Shown here one piece after another: positions 26,522 to 34,064 of a stretch of 40,611 nt of DNA (position 1 is its first letter; the number at the start of each line of letters is the position of its first letter). The notes under the pieces were generated by a model, which saw nothing but the letters and a program-made list of their open reading frames with translations, had not been told where the DNA came from and ran no database searches. This DNA is from Methylobacterium tarhaniae (GTDB lineage Bacteria; Pseudomonadota; Alphaproteobacteria; Rhizobiales; Beijerinckiaceae), in contig NZ_LABZ01000112.1 of assembly GCF_001043955.1 (NCBI RefSeq), positions 1 to 40,611 on the forward strand, written 5' to 3'. Made by a program: the position numbers and the translations under genes.

Positions 26522-26523
26522 TC
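26479..26523. repeat. three tandem 15-bp units at the start of the binding-protein gene
   Basis: Units at 26479-26493, 26494-26508 and 26509-26523 share CAYGCTCGGTCA. The frame is kept, giving repeated VTEH(D/E)-type peptides before the twin-arginine signal. The third unit contains the start codon, so a change in copy number would move the start region. Confidence 0.75.
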
Positions 26524-26652
26524 GACAAACACCCTTCTGGCTGGCCTCTGGCGGCCGTCAGCATCGCGCCCGCCGCCAGCCCTTACAAGCGCCCCGGCAA
26601 AAATCGGCACGAGTTGTCAGCACCAACGCGATGCCGGCAGGCAAAGGCCGGG

Positions 26653-26680
26653 CCAGCGCGTGCAACGCAGCACGCGCTGG
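26653..26680. promoter_or_regulatory. 11-bp perfect inverted repeat between importer and amidohydrolase
   Basis: CCAGCGCGTGC (26653-26663) is mirrored exactly at 26670-26680 around a six-base loop. It lies in the 274-base divergent gap, 115 bases before the amidohydrolase start and about 130 bases before the binding-protein start. It could be an operator shared by both units or a leader stem-loop. No regulator gene is adjacent. The rest of the gap shows no gene. Confidence 0.5.
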
Positions 26681-26795
26681 AGCCATTCCGGCGGCGCGCG
26701 ACACGTCCGCTCCCGCCGCGCTTGAGCCGGCCCGTCGCCTGCATGAGGCTCGCGCGCAGGGCGGCCCGCCGAGGGCCCGCACGGGAGGAACCCCC

Positions 26796-28214
26796 ATGGA
26801 CAACCGCAACGCCGTCTGGCGCCAGGTCGATGCCCACAAGGACCGGCTGATCGCCCTCTCGGACGAGGTCTGGGGCACGCCGGAGGTCTGCTACACGGAG
26901 GAGCGCTCGGCCGCCGCCCATGCCGCCGAGCTGCGCCACCAGGGTTTTCGCGTCACGGAAGGCGCCGCCGGCATCCCGACCGCCGTCATCGGCGAGGCCG
27001 GGGAGGGCGGGCCGGTCATCGCCTTCCTGGGCGAGTACGATGCGCTACCGGGCCTGAGCCAGGAGGCGGGCGTGGCGGCGCATCGTCCCATCGAGCAGGG
27101 CGGCCACGGCCATGGTTGCGGCCACAACCTGCTCGGTTCGGCGGCACTGCTCGCCGCCACCGCCCTGAAGGACTGGCTCGCCGAAGCCGGCCTGCCCGGC
27201 CGCGTGCGCTATTACGGCTGCCCGGCGGAGGAGGGCGGGGCCGCCAAGGCCTTCATGGTGCGGGAGGGCCTGTTCGCCGATGCGGACGCCGCCGTCACCT
27301 GGCATCCGTCGAGCTTCTGGGAGGTCACGCCGCCGCTGTCGCTCGCCAACACCCGGGCCGATTTCGTGTTCACCGGCCGGGCCTCGCACGCGGCCGCCGC
27401 GCCGCATCTCGGGCGCTCGGCCCTCGATGCGGTCGAGCTGATGAATGTCGGCGTCAACTACATGCGCGAGCACATGCCGAGCGACGCGCGGGTGCATTAC
27501 GCGCTGCTCGATACCGGCGGCATCGCCCCCAACGTCGTCCAGGCCCATGCCCGGGTGCGCTACTCGATCCGCGCCCGCGACCTGCCGGGCATGCGCGAGC
27601 TGGTGGACCGGGTGCGCAAGATCGCTGAGGGCGCCGCCCTGATGACCGAGACCACGATGGAGATGCGCATCGTCAGCGCGGTCTCGAACCTCGTCGGCAA
27701 CACGGCCCTCGAGGAGGCCCTGCACGGGGTGATGGAGGAACTCGGCGCGCCCCGTTTCGACGAGGCCGACCGGGCCTTCGCCAAGCAGATCCAGGGCACG
27801 CTGACCCCGCAGGACATCGCGGCGGTCTACCGCACCGTCGGCCTGCCGGTGACCGATGCGCCGCTCGCCGACTTCCTGGTGCCGCTCGATGCCCGCCGCA
27901 ACCCGGCGATCGGCTCGACCGATGTCGGCGACGTGAGCTGGGTCGTGCCGACGGTCCAGGCCCACGCGCCGACCGTCGCGGTCGGCACCCCGTTTCACAC
28001 CTGGCAGGTGGTGGCGCAGGGCAAGAGCCCGGCCGCCCACAAGGCGATGGTGCAGGTGGCCAAGGCCATGGCGGCGCTCGGCGCGCGGCTGGCCACCGAC
28101 GCGTCCTTGCGCGATGCCGCGAAGGCGGAGCTGAAGGTCCGCACCGGGCCGGAGGGCTACGTCTCGCCCCTGCCGGCTGAGGTGCAGCCGCCCTTGACGA
28201 TGTCGGTGGGATGA
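26796..28214 (+). CDS. M20 family amidohydrolase, AbgB-like
   Basis: This zinc-dependent amidohydrolase is in the peptidase M20 family, close to the p-aminobenzoyl-glutamate hydrolase subunit AbgB. The 472-residue length fits. Signs are YDALPG (81-86), the metal-binding HGCGHN (106-111), PAEEGG (143-148) and a dimerisation domain from about 190 (SLANTRADFVFTGRASHAA). The late STDVGDVSWVVPTVQAHAPT motif is typical of AbgB. The ATG at 26796 follows GGGAGGAA. It diverges from a peptide-type importer, so the imported substrate is probably cleaved here. No AbgA partner is in the window, so it may act alone on another N-acyl amino acid. Confidence 0.92.
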   Translation: MDNRNAVWRQVDAHKDRLIALSDEVWGTPEVCYTEERSAAAHAAELRHQGFRVTEGAAGIPTAVIGEAGEGGPVIAFLGEYDALPGLSQEAGVAAHRPIEQGGHGHGCGHNLLGSAALLAATALKDWLAEAGLPGRVRYYGCPAEEGGAAKAFMVREGLFADADAAVTWHPSSFWEVTPPLSLANTRADFVFTGRASHAAAAPHLGRSALDAVELMNVGVNYMREHMPSDARVHYALLDTGGIAPNVVQAHARVRYSIRARDLPGMRELVDRVRKIAEGAALMTETTMEMRIVSAVSNLVGNTALEEALHGVMEELGAPRFDEADRAFAKQIQGTLTPQDIAAVYRTVGLPVTDAPLADFLVPLDARRNPAIGSTDVGDVSWVVPTVQAHAPTVAVGTPFHTWQVVAQGKSPAAHKAMVQVAKAMAALGARLATDASLRDAAKAELKVRTGPEGYVSPLPAEVQPPLTMSVG

Positions 28215-28287
28215 GGAAACCCGGCTCGCCGCGTCGCGCCGGCTCGGATAGGGATGCGGCGCACCGTTCCTCGCCTCCGGACGCCCC

Positions 28288-28644
28288 ATGGACCAGACCC
28301 CGCCGCCGGCCCCGATCGCCATCGACGACTTCCTGAAGCTCGACGTGCGGGTCGGCACCATCGTCGAGGCGGCGCCGATCCCCGAGGCGCGCCGGCCGGC
28401 CTACCGGCTCGTCATCGATCTCGGGGCGGCGCTCGGCTTGAAGAAATCGTCCGCCCAGGTGACGGTGCACTACACCCCCGACTCCCTGATCGGCCGGCAG
28501 GTGCTCTGCGTCGTCAACCTGCCGCCGCGCCAGGTCGGCCCGGTGCGCTCCGAGGTATTGACCCTCGGCGTGCCGGACGGGGAGGGCGCGGTGGTCCTGA
28601 TCGCGCCCGAGCGGCCGGTGCCGAATGGCGGGCGGCTGTACTGA
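28288..28644 (+). CDS. csaA: tRNA-binding protein CsaA
   Basis: The 118-residue product is a single EMAP/Trbp111-type OB-fold domain (DFLKLDVRVGTIVEAAPIPEARRPAYRLVIDLG, then KKSSAQVTVHYTPDSLIGRQVLCVVNLPPRQVG). CsaA forms dimers and binds tRNA; chaperone-like and secretion-related roles are reported. It ends with the usual VVLIAPERPVPNGGRLY. It stands alone and is not linked in function to the toxin-antitoxin pair downstream. Confidence 0.95.
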   Translation: MDQTPPPAPIAIDDFLKLDVRVGTIVEAAPIPEARRPAYRLVIDLGAALGLKKSSAQVTVHYTPDSLIGRQVLCVVNLPPRQVGPVRSEVLTLGVPDGEGAVVLIAPERPVPNGGRLY

Positions 28645-28673
28645 GACGAAAGCAGCGCGCTCCCCATGATAGT

Positions 28674-28713
28674 ATGGCAAGGATTACCATCTCTTGCTGA
28701 CGCTGCATGGCAA
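28674..28713. promoter_or_regulatory. candidate operator of the toxin-antitoxin pair
   Basis: ATGGCAA (28674-28680) and TTACCAT (28684-28690) form an inverted repeat with one mismatch and a three-base spacer. A further exact ATGGCAA lies at 28707-28713, 33 bases on, about three helical turns. The set is 74-113 bases upstream of the toxin start. This suits cooperative autorepression by the XRE antitoxin. Confidence 0.5.
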
Positions 28714-28786
28714 TGCGGGCGCAGGGTTCCGTGCTGCAACGAACCTGTCTCGAAAAGGGCGATCGACGGCGAGAATCGAGGACCGG

Positions 28787-29182
28787 GTGCGGATATACGC
28801 CTTGCCGAGGTTCGCAAAGGACACGGTCAAGCTGGGTCTCGACGACACGGCTCTCGCGCACGCCGTCACGCGGGCGGAGAGCGGATTGATCGATGCCGGG
28901 CTCGGCCTCTGCCTGATCAAGCAGAGGGTTGCGCGTCCTGGCCAGGGCCGCTCGGGCGGATTCAGAACCATCCTCTTCTACAAGAGGAAGGAACGCGCCG
29001 TGTTCCTGTACGTGTTTCCCAAGAATGCCCGCGCAAACGTCACGCCCGGCGAGCTCGAGGCGCTGCGCGATTTCGCGGCCATCCTGGCCGGCCTTACGGA
29101 CGAGGCTTTCGACCGCCTCACGCGGGAGCAGGGATGGAAGGTGATCCCGAATGAGCAACCCGAAGAAGACGTATCGCAGTGA
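28787..29182 (+). CDS. HigB/RelE-like toxin
   Basis: The 131-residue product matches the RelE-like HigB2 family of ribosome-dependent mRNA endonuclease toxins. Signs are VRIYALPRFAKDTVKLGLDDTAL, then GLCLIKQRVARPGQGRSGGFRTILFYKRKERAVFLYVFPKN and a C-terminal ELEALRDFAAILAGL. The chosen GTG at 28787 follows GAGGACC by a normal spacing and gives the family N-terminus; the frame upstream to 28694 is unlike the family. It overlaps the antitoxin gene by 32 bases. Toxin-first order is usual for HigBA. Base composition is lower in GC than the neighbours, suggesting transfer. Confidence 0.88.
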   Translation: MRIYALPRFAKDTVKLGLDDTALAHAVTRAESGLIDAGLGLCLIKQRVARPGQGRSGGFRTILFYKRKERAVFLYVFPKNARANVTPGELEALRDFAAILAGLTDEAFDRLTREQGWKVIPNEQPEEDVSQ

Positions 29183-29477
29183 TCTCCTCGGCGCGCTCCA
29201 CCAGGGGGCCGAGGACCTGCATGCGATCGGCGCCATCGACAAGGCGACCATGCGCCGATTCGACCTGAGCTGCCTGACTCCGGTCGAACCGCTTGCACCT
29301 GACGCGATCCGGGCGATCCGCGAGCGGGCTCAGATGAGTCAGGCGATCTTCGCCAGGGCACTGAACGTCACGACCTCGCTCGTGAGCAAGTGGGAGCGTG
29401 GCGACTCCAAGCCTGGGGGCGCATCGCTTAAGCTTTTGTCTCTCGTAGCCCATAAGGGGATCGATGCGATCCTCTGA
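29151..29477 (+). CDS. XRE-type HigA-like antitoxin
   Basis: The 108-residue product has a helix-turn-helix at about 62-82 (MSQAIFARALNVTTSLVSKWERG) preceded by PDAIRAIRERA. The N-terminal 45 residues (ALHQGAEDLHAIGAIDKATMRRFD) resemble the HigA2-type toxin-binding arm. It starts inside the toxin gene and is presumably coupled to it. It should neutralise the toxin and repress the shared promoter. Confidence 0.9.
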   Translation: MSNPKKTYRSDLLGALHQGAEDLHAIGAIDKATMRRFDLSCLTPVEPLAPDAIRAIRERAQMSQAIFARALNVTTSLVSKWERGDSKPGGASLKLLSLVAHKGIDAIL

Positions 29478-29558
29478 ACACCCTTGACCATGGCAAGCAT
29501 CCTGCGATGAGCCGGCACCGGCTCTTGTCGGGCATCCCTTGAGGAGATCGAACGCGTC

Positions 29559-30170
<612 letters not shown>

Positions 30171-30950
30171 GTGCTCCTCGACCTCCTGCACTGGCTCACG
30201 CTGCCGGCGCCGCTTGCCGCGCGGCGCCTCGGCTATGTCGGCGACAGCGTGCGGCTCGCCTCGCGCTCGCGCCGCTGCCGCCGGGCCTGGGCGCCGCACC
30301 TCGCCGCGGCGAAGGATGCGGTGCGGGCGGCGATGCGGGACCTGCCGCGGTGCGACACCGCCGTGGTGCTGGGCTCGGGCCTCCTCGACGACGTGCCGAT
30401 CGACGACCTCGCCGCCGCGTTCCGGCGGGTGGTGCTGGTCGACGCGGTGCATCCCTGGCGGGGGCGCTGGCGGGCGCGGCGCCACCCCAACGTGGTGCGC
30501 CTCGTCCACGACCTGAGCGGCACGCGGGACCTGCTGCTCGGCCGCAGCGAGGCCTTCGGGCCGGTGCTGCCGCCGGCCTGCCGGGAGGCCGACCTCGTGG
30601 TCTCCGCCAACCTCCTGTCGCAGCTGCCGATCCGGCCTGTCGCCCGGCTCGAGGCGGCGGTCCGGATCGGGCCCTGGACGGATCCGGACGCCTTCGGGCA
30701 CCGCATCGTGGCGGCCCATCTCGATGCTCTGGCGGAACTCCCGGCCCGCATCTGCCTCGTCACCGATCGCGACGAGACCGAGGAGAACCGGGACGGGCAG
30801 GTGATCGAGCGGCTCGACCTCCTCTACGGCGTCGATCCCGGTCCGGCGCCACGGGCCTGGGATTGGGTTTTGGCGCCGTTCGGCGAGGAGGCGCGGGACC
30901 GGCGCCTCGTGCACCGGGTCGCGGCCTGGCCCGACTGGCGGCCGGCATGA
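30171..30950 (+). CDS. unknown protein coupled to ureG, methyltransferase-like fold
   Basis: The 259-residue product is not recognised. A GTG directly follows the ureG stop codon, so it is translated with ureG. The N-terminal 50 residues are rich in Arg and hydrophobics. The middle has a Rossmann-like pattern: CDTAVVLGSGLLDDVPIDDLA, then FRRVVLVDAVHPW, then VVSANLLSQLPI. This is the spacing of a class I methyltransferase SAM-binding half, although the GxGxG loop is only GSG. The Arg-rich HPWRGRWRARRHPNVVRL is unusual. A urease or nickel role is inference from position alone. Confidence 0.7.
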   Translation: MLLDLLHWLTLPAPLAARRLGYVGDSVRLASRSRRCRRAWAPHLAAAKDAVRAAMRDLPRCDTAVVLGSGLLDDVPIDDLAAAFRRVVLVDAVHPWRGRWRARRHPNVVRLVHDLSGTRDLLLGRSEAFGPVLPPACREADLVVSANLLSQLPIRPVARLEAAVRIGPWTDPDAFGHRIVAAHLDALAELPARICLVTDRDETEENRDGQVIERLDLLYGVDPGPAPRAWDWVLAPFGEEARDRRLVHRVAAWPDWRPA

Positions 30951-31108
30951 CGTTACGGTATGCCGGGGCGCGGCTTCGCGGCGGGCCCTGGGGCCGTCTA
31001 CGGTCCTGCCCCTGGTCGGGCCCGGACCGGTTCAGGATCGGCTCGCGCCAGCTCATGCCGGGACCATACACTTGGCCTGTATGGGAGAAGGGAGGTTGAG
31101 CCTCGCCT

Positions 31109-31957
31109 TTACTCCGCCGCCTGCAACCACTTCGCCTGTTGCGGCTCCCCGCCCACCACCTCGTCGGTGTGAACCTCGAACTTGGCGAGCCAGGCCGGGC
31201 CGAAGCTCGTCGAGATCGCCACGTCGGTGGCGTCGCGGCCCCGGGCCATGACGATGCGGCCGATGCGAGGCCGGTTGTGGCGGGCGTCGAACGTGTACCA
31301 GCGTCCGCCGAGATAGACCTCGAACCAGGCCGAGAAATCCATCGGGTCCGGCACCGCCGGCACGCCGATGTCGCCGAGATAGCCGGTGCAGTAGCGCGCC
31401 GGGATGTTCATGCAGCGGCAGAAGGTAATGGCCAGATGCGCGAAGTCGCGGCAGACGCCCTCGCGCTGGTTGAAGCCGTCGAGGGCGCTGCGGGTGGAAT
31501 CGGCGCGCTGGTAGTCGAAGCGGATGTGGTTGTGGACGTAGTCGACGATGGCCTGCACCCGGGCCCTGCCCTCCGGCGTCGACCCGAAGAGCTGCCAGGC
31601 GGTGTTCGACAGCTTGTCGGTGTCGCAGTAGCGGCTGGCGAGGAGGAAGGGCAGCACGTCGTCGGGCAGGTCCTGCACCGGGTGCTGCACCGCATCGGGC
31701 GCGTAATCGTCGACCTCGCCGCTGTCCTGGACGAGGAAGTCGGCCGAGACCGTGATGCGGCCGCCCGGTGCGGTGACCCGGGTGCAGACATTGCCGAAGG
31801 AGTCGACGAAGCGGCGCGCGGGGACCGGCGGATCGATGGTCATGGTGTCGGGGGTGATCAGGTCGCCGGCCCGGTCCGGATGCACGGTGAGCATCAGGAC
31901 CATCGGAGTCGGGCCGGGCGTGTCGAAGGCGATCGAGTAGCCGGTGCGGATCTTCAT
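31109..31957 (-). CDS. transglutaminase-like protein with Ser at the canonical His position
   Basis: The 282-residue cytoplasmic protein has a beta N-terminal region (MKIRTGYSIAFDTPGPTPMVLML) and a transglutaminase-like core. The nucleophile block is REGVCRDFAHLAITFCR (Cys169). The next block, which in most members is HAW, reads DFSAWFEVYLGGRWYTFDARHN. The usual His is thus Ser, though Asp and another His follow. It may be a protease-like hydrolase, a subgroup with shifted residues, or inactive. The ATG at 31957 is preferred over an in-frame TTG at 31978. A strong palindrome lies upstream. Confidence 0.88.
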   Translation of the reverse strand: MKIRTGYSIAFDTPGPTPMVLMLTVHPDRAGDLITPDTMTIDPPVPARRFVDSFGNVCTRVTAPGGRITVSADFLVQDSGEVDDYAPDAVQHPVQDLPDDVLPFLLASRYCDTDKLSNTAWQLFGSTPEGRARVQAIVDYVHNHIRFDYQRADSTRSALDGFNQREGVCRDFAHLAITFCRCMNIPARYCTGYLGDIGVPAVPDPMDFSAWFEVYLGGRWYTFDARHNRPRIGRIVMARGRDATDVAISTSFGPAWLAKFEVHTDEVVGGEPQQAKWLQAAE

Positions 31958-32046
31958 CGTGGCGTCCACGCGTATCAAAAACGTGGTGCCTCAATCCTTG
32001 ACGGGCGCTGTTGTTCCGAGTTGTCGCCCGCCTCCGCGTGCCGAAG

Positions 32047-32065
32047 TTGCTCAAATGTTGAGCAA
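32047..32065. promoter_or_regulatory. perfect TTGCTCAA inverted repeat, candidate operator
   Basis: TTGCTCAA (32047-32054) and TTGAGCAA (32058-32065) form an exact palindrome with a three-base spacer. It lies about 90 bases upstream of the transglutaminase-like gene and about 45 bases past the mntH stop. The form suits a dimeric regulator. There is no T-run, so a terminator is less likely. Confidence 0.55.
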
Positions 32066-32108
32066 GATCCGCACGTCTCGGCTTAACGTCTATTTCCTGA
32101 CACCGACG

Positions 32109-33458
32109 TCACCCGCCGGTGAAGGTGTCGACGAGGAGCTTCAAGTTCAGGACCACGATCACCGCGGCGATGGCCCAGGACAGAACCTTCAGCCAGGCCG
32201 GGATGACGAAGACGCCCATCTTGGCCCGGTCGGAGACGAAGCGCACCAGCGGGATCACCGCGAAGGGGAGCTGCATCGACAGCACGACCTGGCTCAGCAC
32301 CAGGAGCCGGGCGGTGCCCTCGTCGCCGTAGAGGCCGGTGACGACGACCACCGGCACGATGGCGATGCCGCGGGTGAGAAGGCGGCGCGCCCAGTCGGGC
32401 AGGCGCAGCCGCAGGAAGCCTTCCATCACGATCTGGCCGGCGAGCGTCGCGGTGACCGTGGAATTGAGGCCGGACGCCAGGAGCGCCAGCGCGAACAGGG
32501 TCGAGGCAAGGCCGACGCCCAGGAGCGGCGAGAGCAGGGCATGCGCCTCCTCGATCTCCTGCACGCCGGTATGGCCGGTGCCGTGGAAGACCTTGGCCGC
32601 CATGATCAGGATCGCCGCGTTGACGAACAGCGCCAGCGTCAGGGCGATGGTCGAGTCGGCCACGGCGAAGCGCAGGGCACTCCGCTTGCCGGCCTCGTCG
32701 CGCGGATAGGCGCGGGTCTGCACGATCGAGGAATGCAGGTAGAGATTGTGCGGCATCACCGTGGCGCCGAGGATGCCGATGGCGAGGTAGAGCGCCGCCG
32801 GATCGGTGACGATCTTGGTCGAGGGCACGAAACCGCCGAGCACGTCGCGGATCGGCGGCGCGGCCATGGCGATCTGGATCGCGAAGCAGACGAAGATGAT
32901 CGTCAGGAGCGCGATCACGAAGGCTTCGAGCGCGCGAAAGCCCCGTCGCATCAGCAGCAGGATCAGGAGCACGTCGAGGCCGGTCAGGATCGCGCCGGCG
33001 AGGAGCGGCAGGCCGAAGAGGAGCTTGAGGGCGATGGCGGTGCCGATCACCTCGGCGAGGTCGCAGGCGATGATCGCCGCCTCGCAGGCCAGCCACAAGG
33101 CGATGCCGACCGGGCGCGAATAGGCGTCGCGGCAGGCCTGCGCCAGGTCGCGGCCGGTGGCGATGCCGAGCCGCGCGGCGAGCGCCTGGAGCACCACGGC
33201 CATCAGGTTCGAGAGCAGGATGACGGCGAGCAGGGTGTAGCCGAACTGCGCCCCGCCGGCGATGTCCGTGGCCCAGTTGCCCGGGTCCATGTAGCCGACC
33301 GAGACCATGTAGCCGGGGCCGAGGAAGGCGAGCAGCCGTCGCGGCCACGAGCCGGTGGCCAATACCGGCACGCTCGCGTTCATCGCCCCGAGGCTCGGCT
33401 CCGCCGCCCCGTCGCCGGCGCGCCACGCCCATCCGTCCCGCATCAGCCCGTGCTCCAT
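32109..33458 (-). CDS. mntH: NRAMP divalent metal transporter MntH
   Basis: MntH is a proton-coupled Mn2+ (and Fe2+) importer in the inner membrane. The 449-residue product has the metal-site motif [12 protein letters not shown] (58-69) in helix 1 and [10 protein letters not shown] near residue 240 in helix 6. About eleven membrane segments are visible. The first 25-40 residues are hydrophilic; the ATG at 33458 follows GGGAG but in-frame ATGs at 33443 and 33383 are possible. A Mn-responsive box overlaps the promoter region and a stem-loop lies between it and the start. Confidence 0.96.
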   Translation of the reverse strand: MEHGLMRDGWAWRAGDGAAEPSLGAMNASVPVLATGSWPRRLLAFLGPGYMVSVGYMDPGNWATDIAGGAQFGYTLLAVILLSNLMAVVLQALAARLGIATGRDLAQACRDAYSRPVGIALWLACEAAIIACDLAEVIGTAIALKLLFGLPLLAGAILTGLDVLLILLLMRRGFRALEAFVIALLTIIFVCFAIQIAMAAPPIRDVLGGFVPSTKIVTDPAALYLAIGILGATVMPHNLYLHSSIVQTRAYPRDEAGKRSALRFAVADSTIALTLALFVNAAILIMAAKVFHGTGHTGVQEIEEAHALLSPLLGVGLASTLFALALLASGLNSTVTATLAGQIVMEGFLRLRLPDWARRLLTRGIAIVPVVVVTGLYGDEGTARLLVLSQVVLSMQLPFAVIPLVRFVSDRAKMGVFVIPAWLKVLSWAIAAVIVVLNLKLLVDTFTGG

Positions 33459-33462
33459 CGCT

Positions 33463-33482
33463 CCCGCCCGGCTTCGGGCGGG
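33463..33482 (-). promoter_or_regulatory. 8-bp stem-loop over the mntH ribosome site
   Basis: CCCGCCCG (33463-33470) pairs exactly with CGGGCGGG (33475-33482) around GCTT. On the mRNA the second arm carries the GGGCGGGAG region next to the ATG at 33458, so folding could hide the ribosome site. Confidence 0.5.
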
Positions 33483-33485
33483 TAC

Positions 33486-33503
33486 ATATAGCCACTGCTA
33501 TAT
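33486..33503 (-). promoter_or_regulatory. MntR-type manganese box upstream of mntH
   Basis: ATATAGC (33486-33492), CACT, then GCTATAT (33497-33503) is a perfect seven-base inverted repeat. It closely resembles the known MntR operator pattern ACATAGCnnnnGCTATGT. It is 28-45 bases upstream of the mntH start and would overlap the -10 region (TATATG on the minus strand). Mn-dependent repression is the inference. Confidence 0.7.
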
Positions 33504-33531
33504 TGATTTGAGAAGGCTGAATTCGAGGGTG

Positions 33532-34020
33532 TCAGGACCGCCGGTCGCGGAAGAACGCCCGCAGGAGCGCGGCGGCCTCGCTCTCGCGCAAGCCCCCGTA
33601 AACCTCCGGCGCGTGGTGGCAGGTCGGCTGGTTGAAGAAGAGCGGCCCGTGCTCGACGGCGCCGCCCTTCGGGTCGGAGGCGGCGAAGTAGAGCCGGCGG
33701 ATGCGCGCGAAGCTGATCGCGCCGGCGCACATCGCGCAGGGCTCCAGGGTGACGTAGAGGTCGCAGCCGGTCAGGCGCTCGTCGCCGAGCGCGGCGCAGG
33801 CGGCGCGGATCGCCAGGATCTCCGCGTGGGCCGTGGGATCGCGGTCGGCCCGGGGGCGGTTGCCGGCGACGCCGAGCACGATCCCGTCCCGCACCACGAC
33901 GGCGCCCACCGGCACCTCGCCGCGCGCCGCCGCGTCGCGCGCCGCGTCGAAGGCCAGGCCGAGGGGGTCCGGGCGCGAAGCCCCGCTCGCAGGCAGGCTC
34001 CCCCTTGCAAAATCGCGCAT
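33532..34020 (-). CDS. tadA: tRNA adenosine(34) deaminase TadA
   Basis: The enzyme deaminates A34 to inosine in tRNA-Arg(ACG). The 162-residue product has the zinc/catalytic motifs HAE (65-67) and PCAMC (94-98), plus GEVPVGAVVVRDG and FAASDPKGGAVEHGPLFF. The ATG at 34020 is chosen; an in-frame start at 34041 is possible. It diverges from rluB with a 44-base gap, a frequent alphaproteobacterial neighbourhood of RNA-modifying genes. Confidence 0.94.
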   Translation of the reverse strand: MRDFARGSLPASGASRPDPLGLAFDAARDAAARGEVPVGAVVVRDGIVLGVAGNRPRADRDPTAHAEILAIRAACAALGDERLTGCDLYVTLEPCAMCAGAISFARIRRLYFAASDPKGGAVEHGPLFFNQPTCHHAPEVYGGLRESEAAALLRAFFRDRRS

Positions 34021-34064
34021 CGGTTCCACTCGCGTCGCCACACCCCGTCTGGTATCAGGCGCGC

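Noticed and set aside
28674..29558. Phage or integrative element around the toxin-antitoxin pair
   Set aside because: No integrase, tRNA attachment site or direct repeats seen; only a short island is supported.
31064..31084. CCATACA / TGTATGG seven-base inverted repeat
   Set aside because: Lies in the 158-base convergent gap after both genes, short, and without a T-run; no clear role as operator or terminator.
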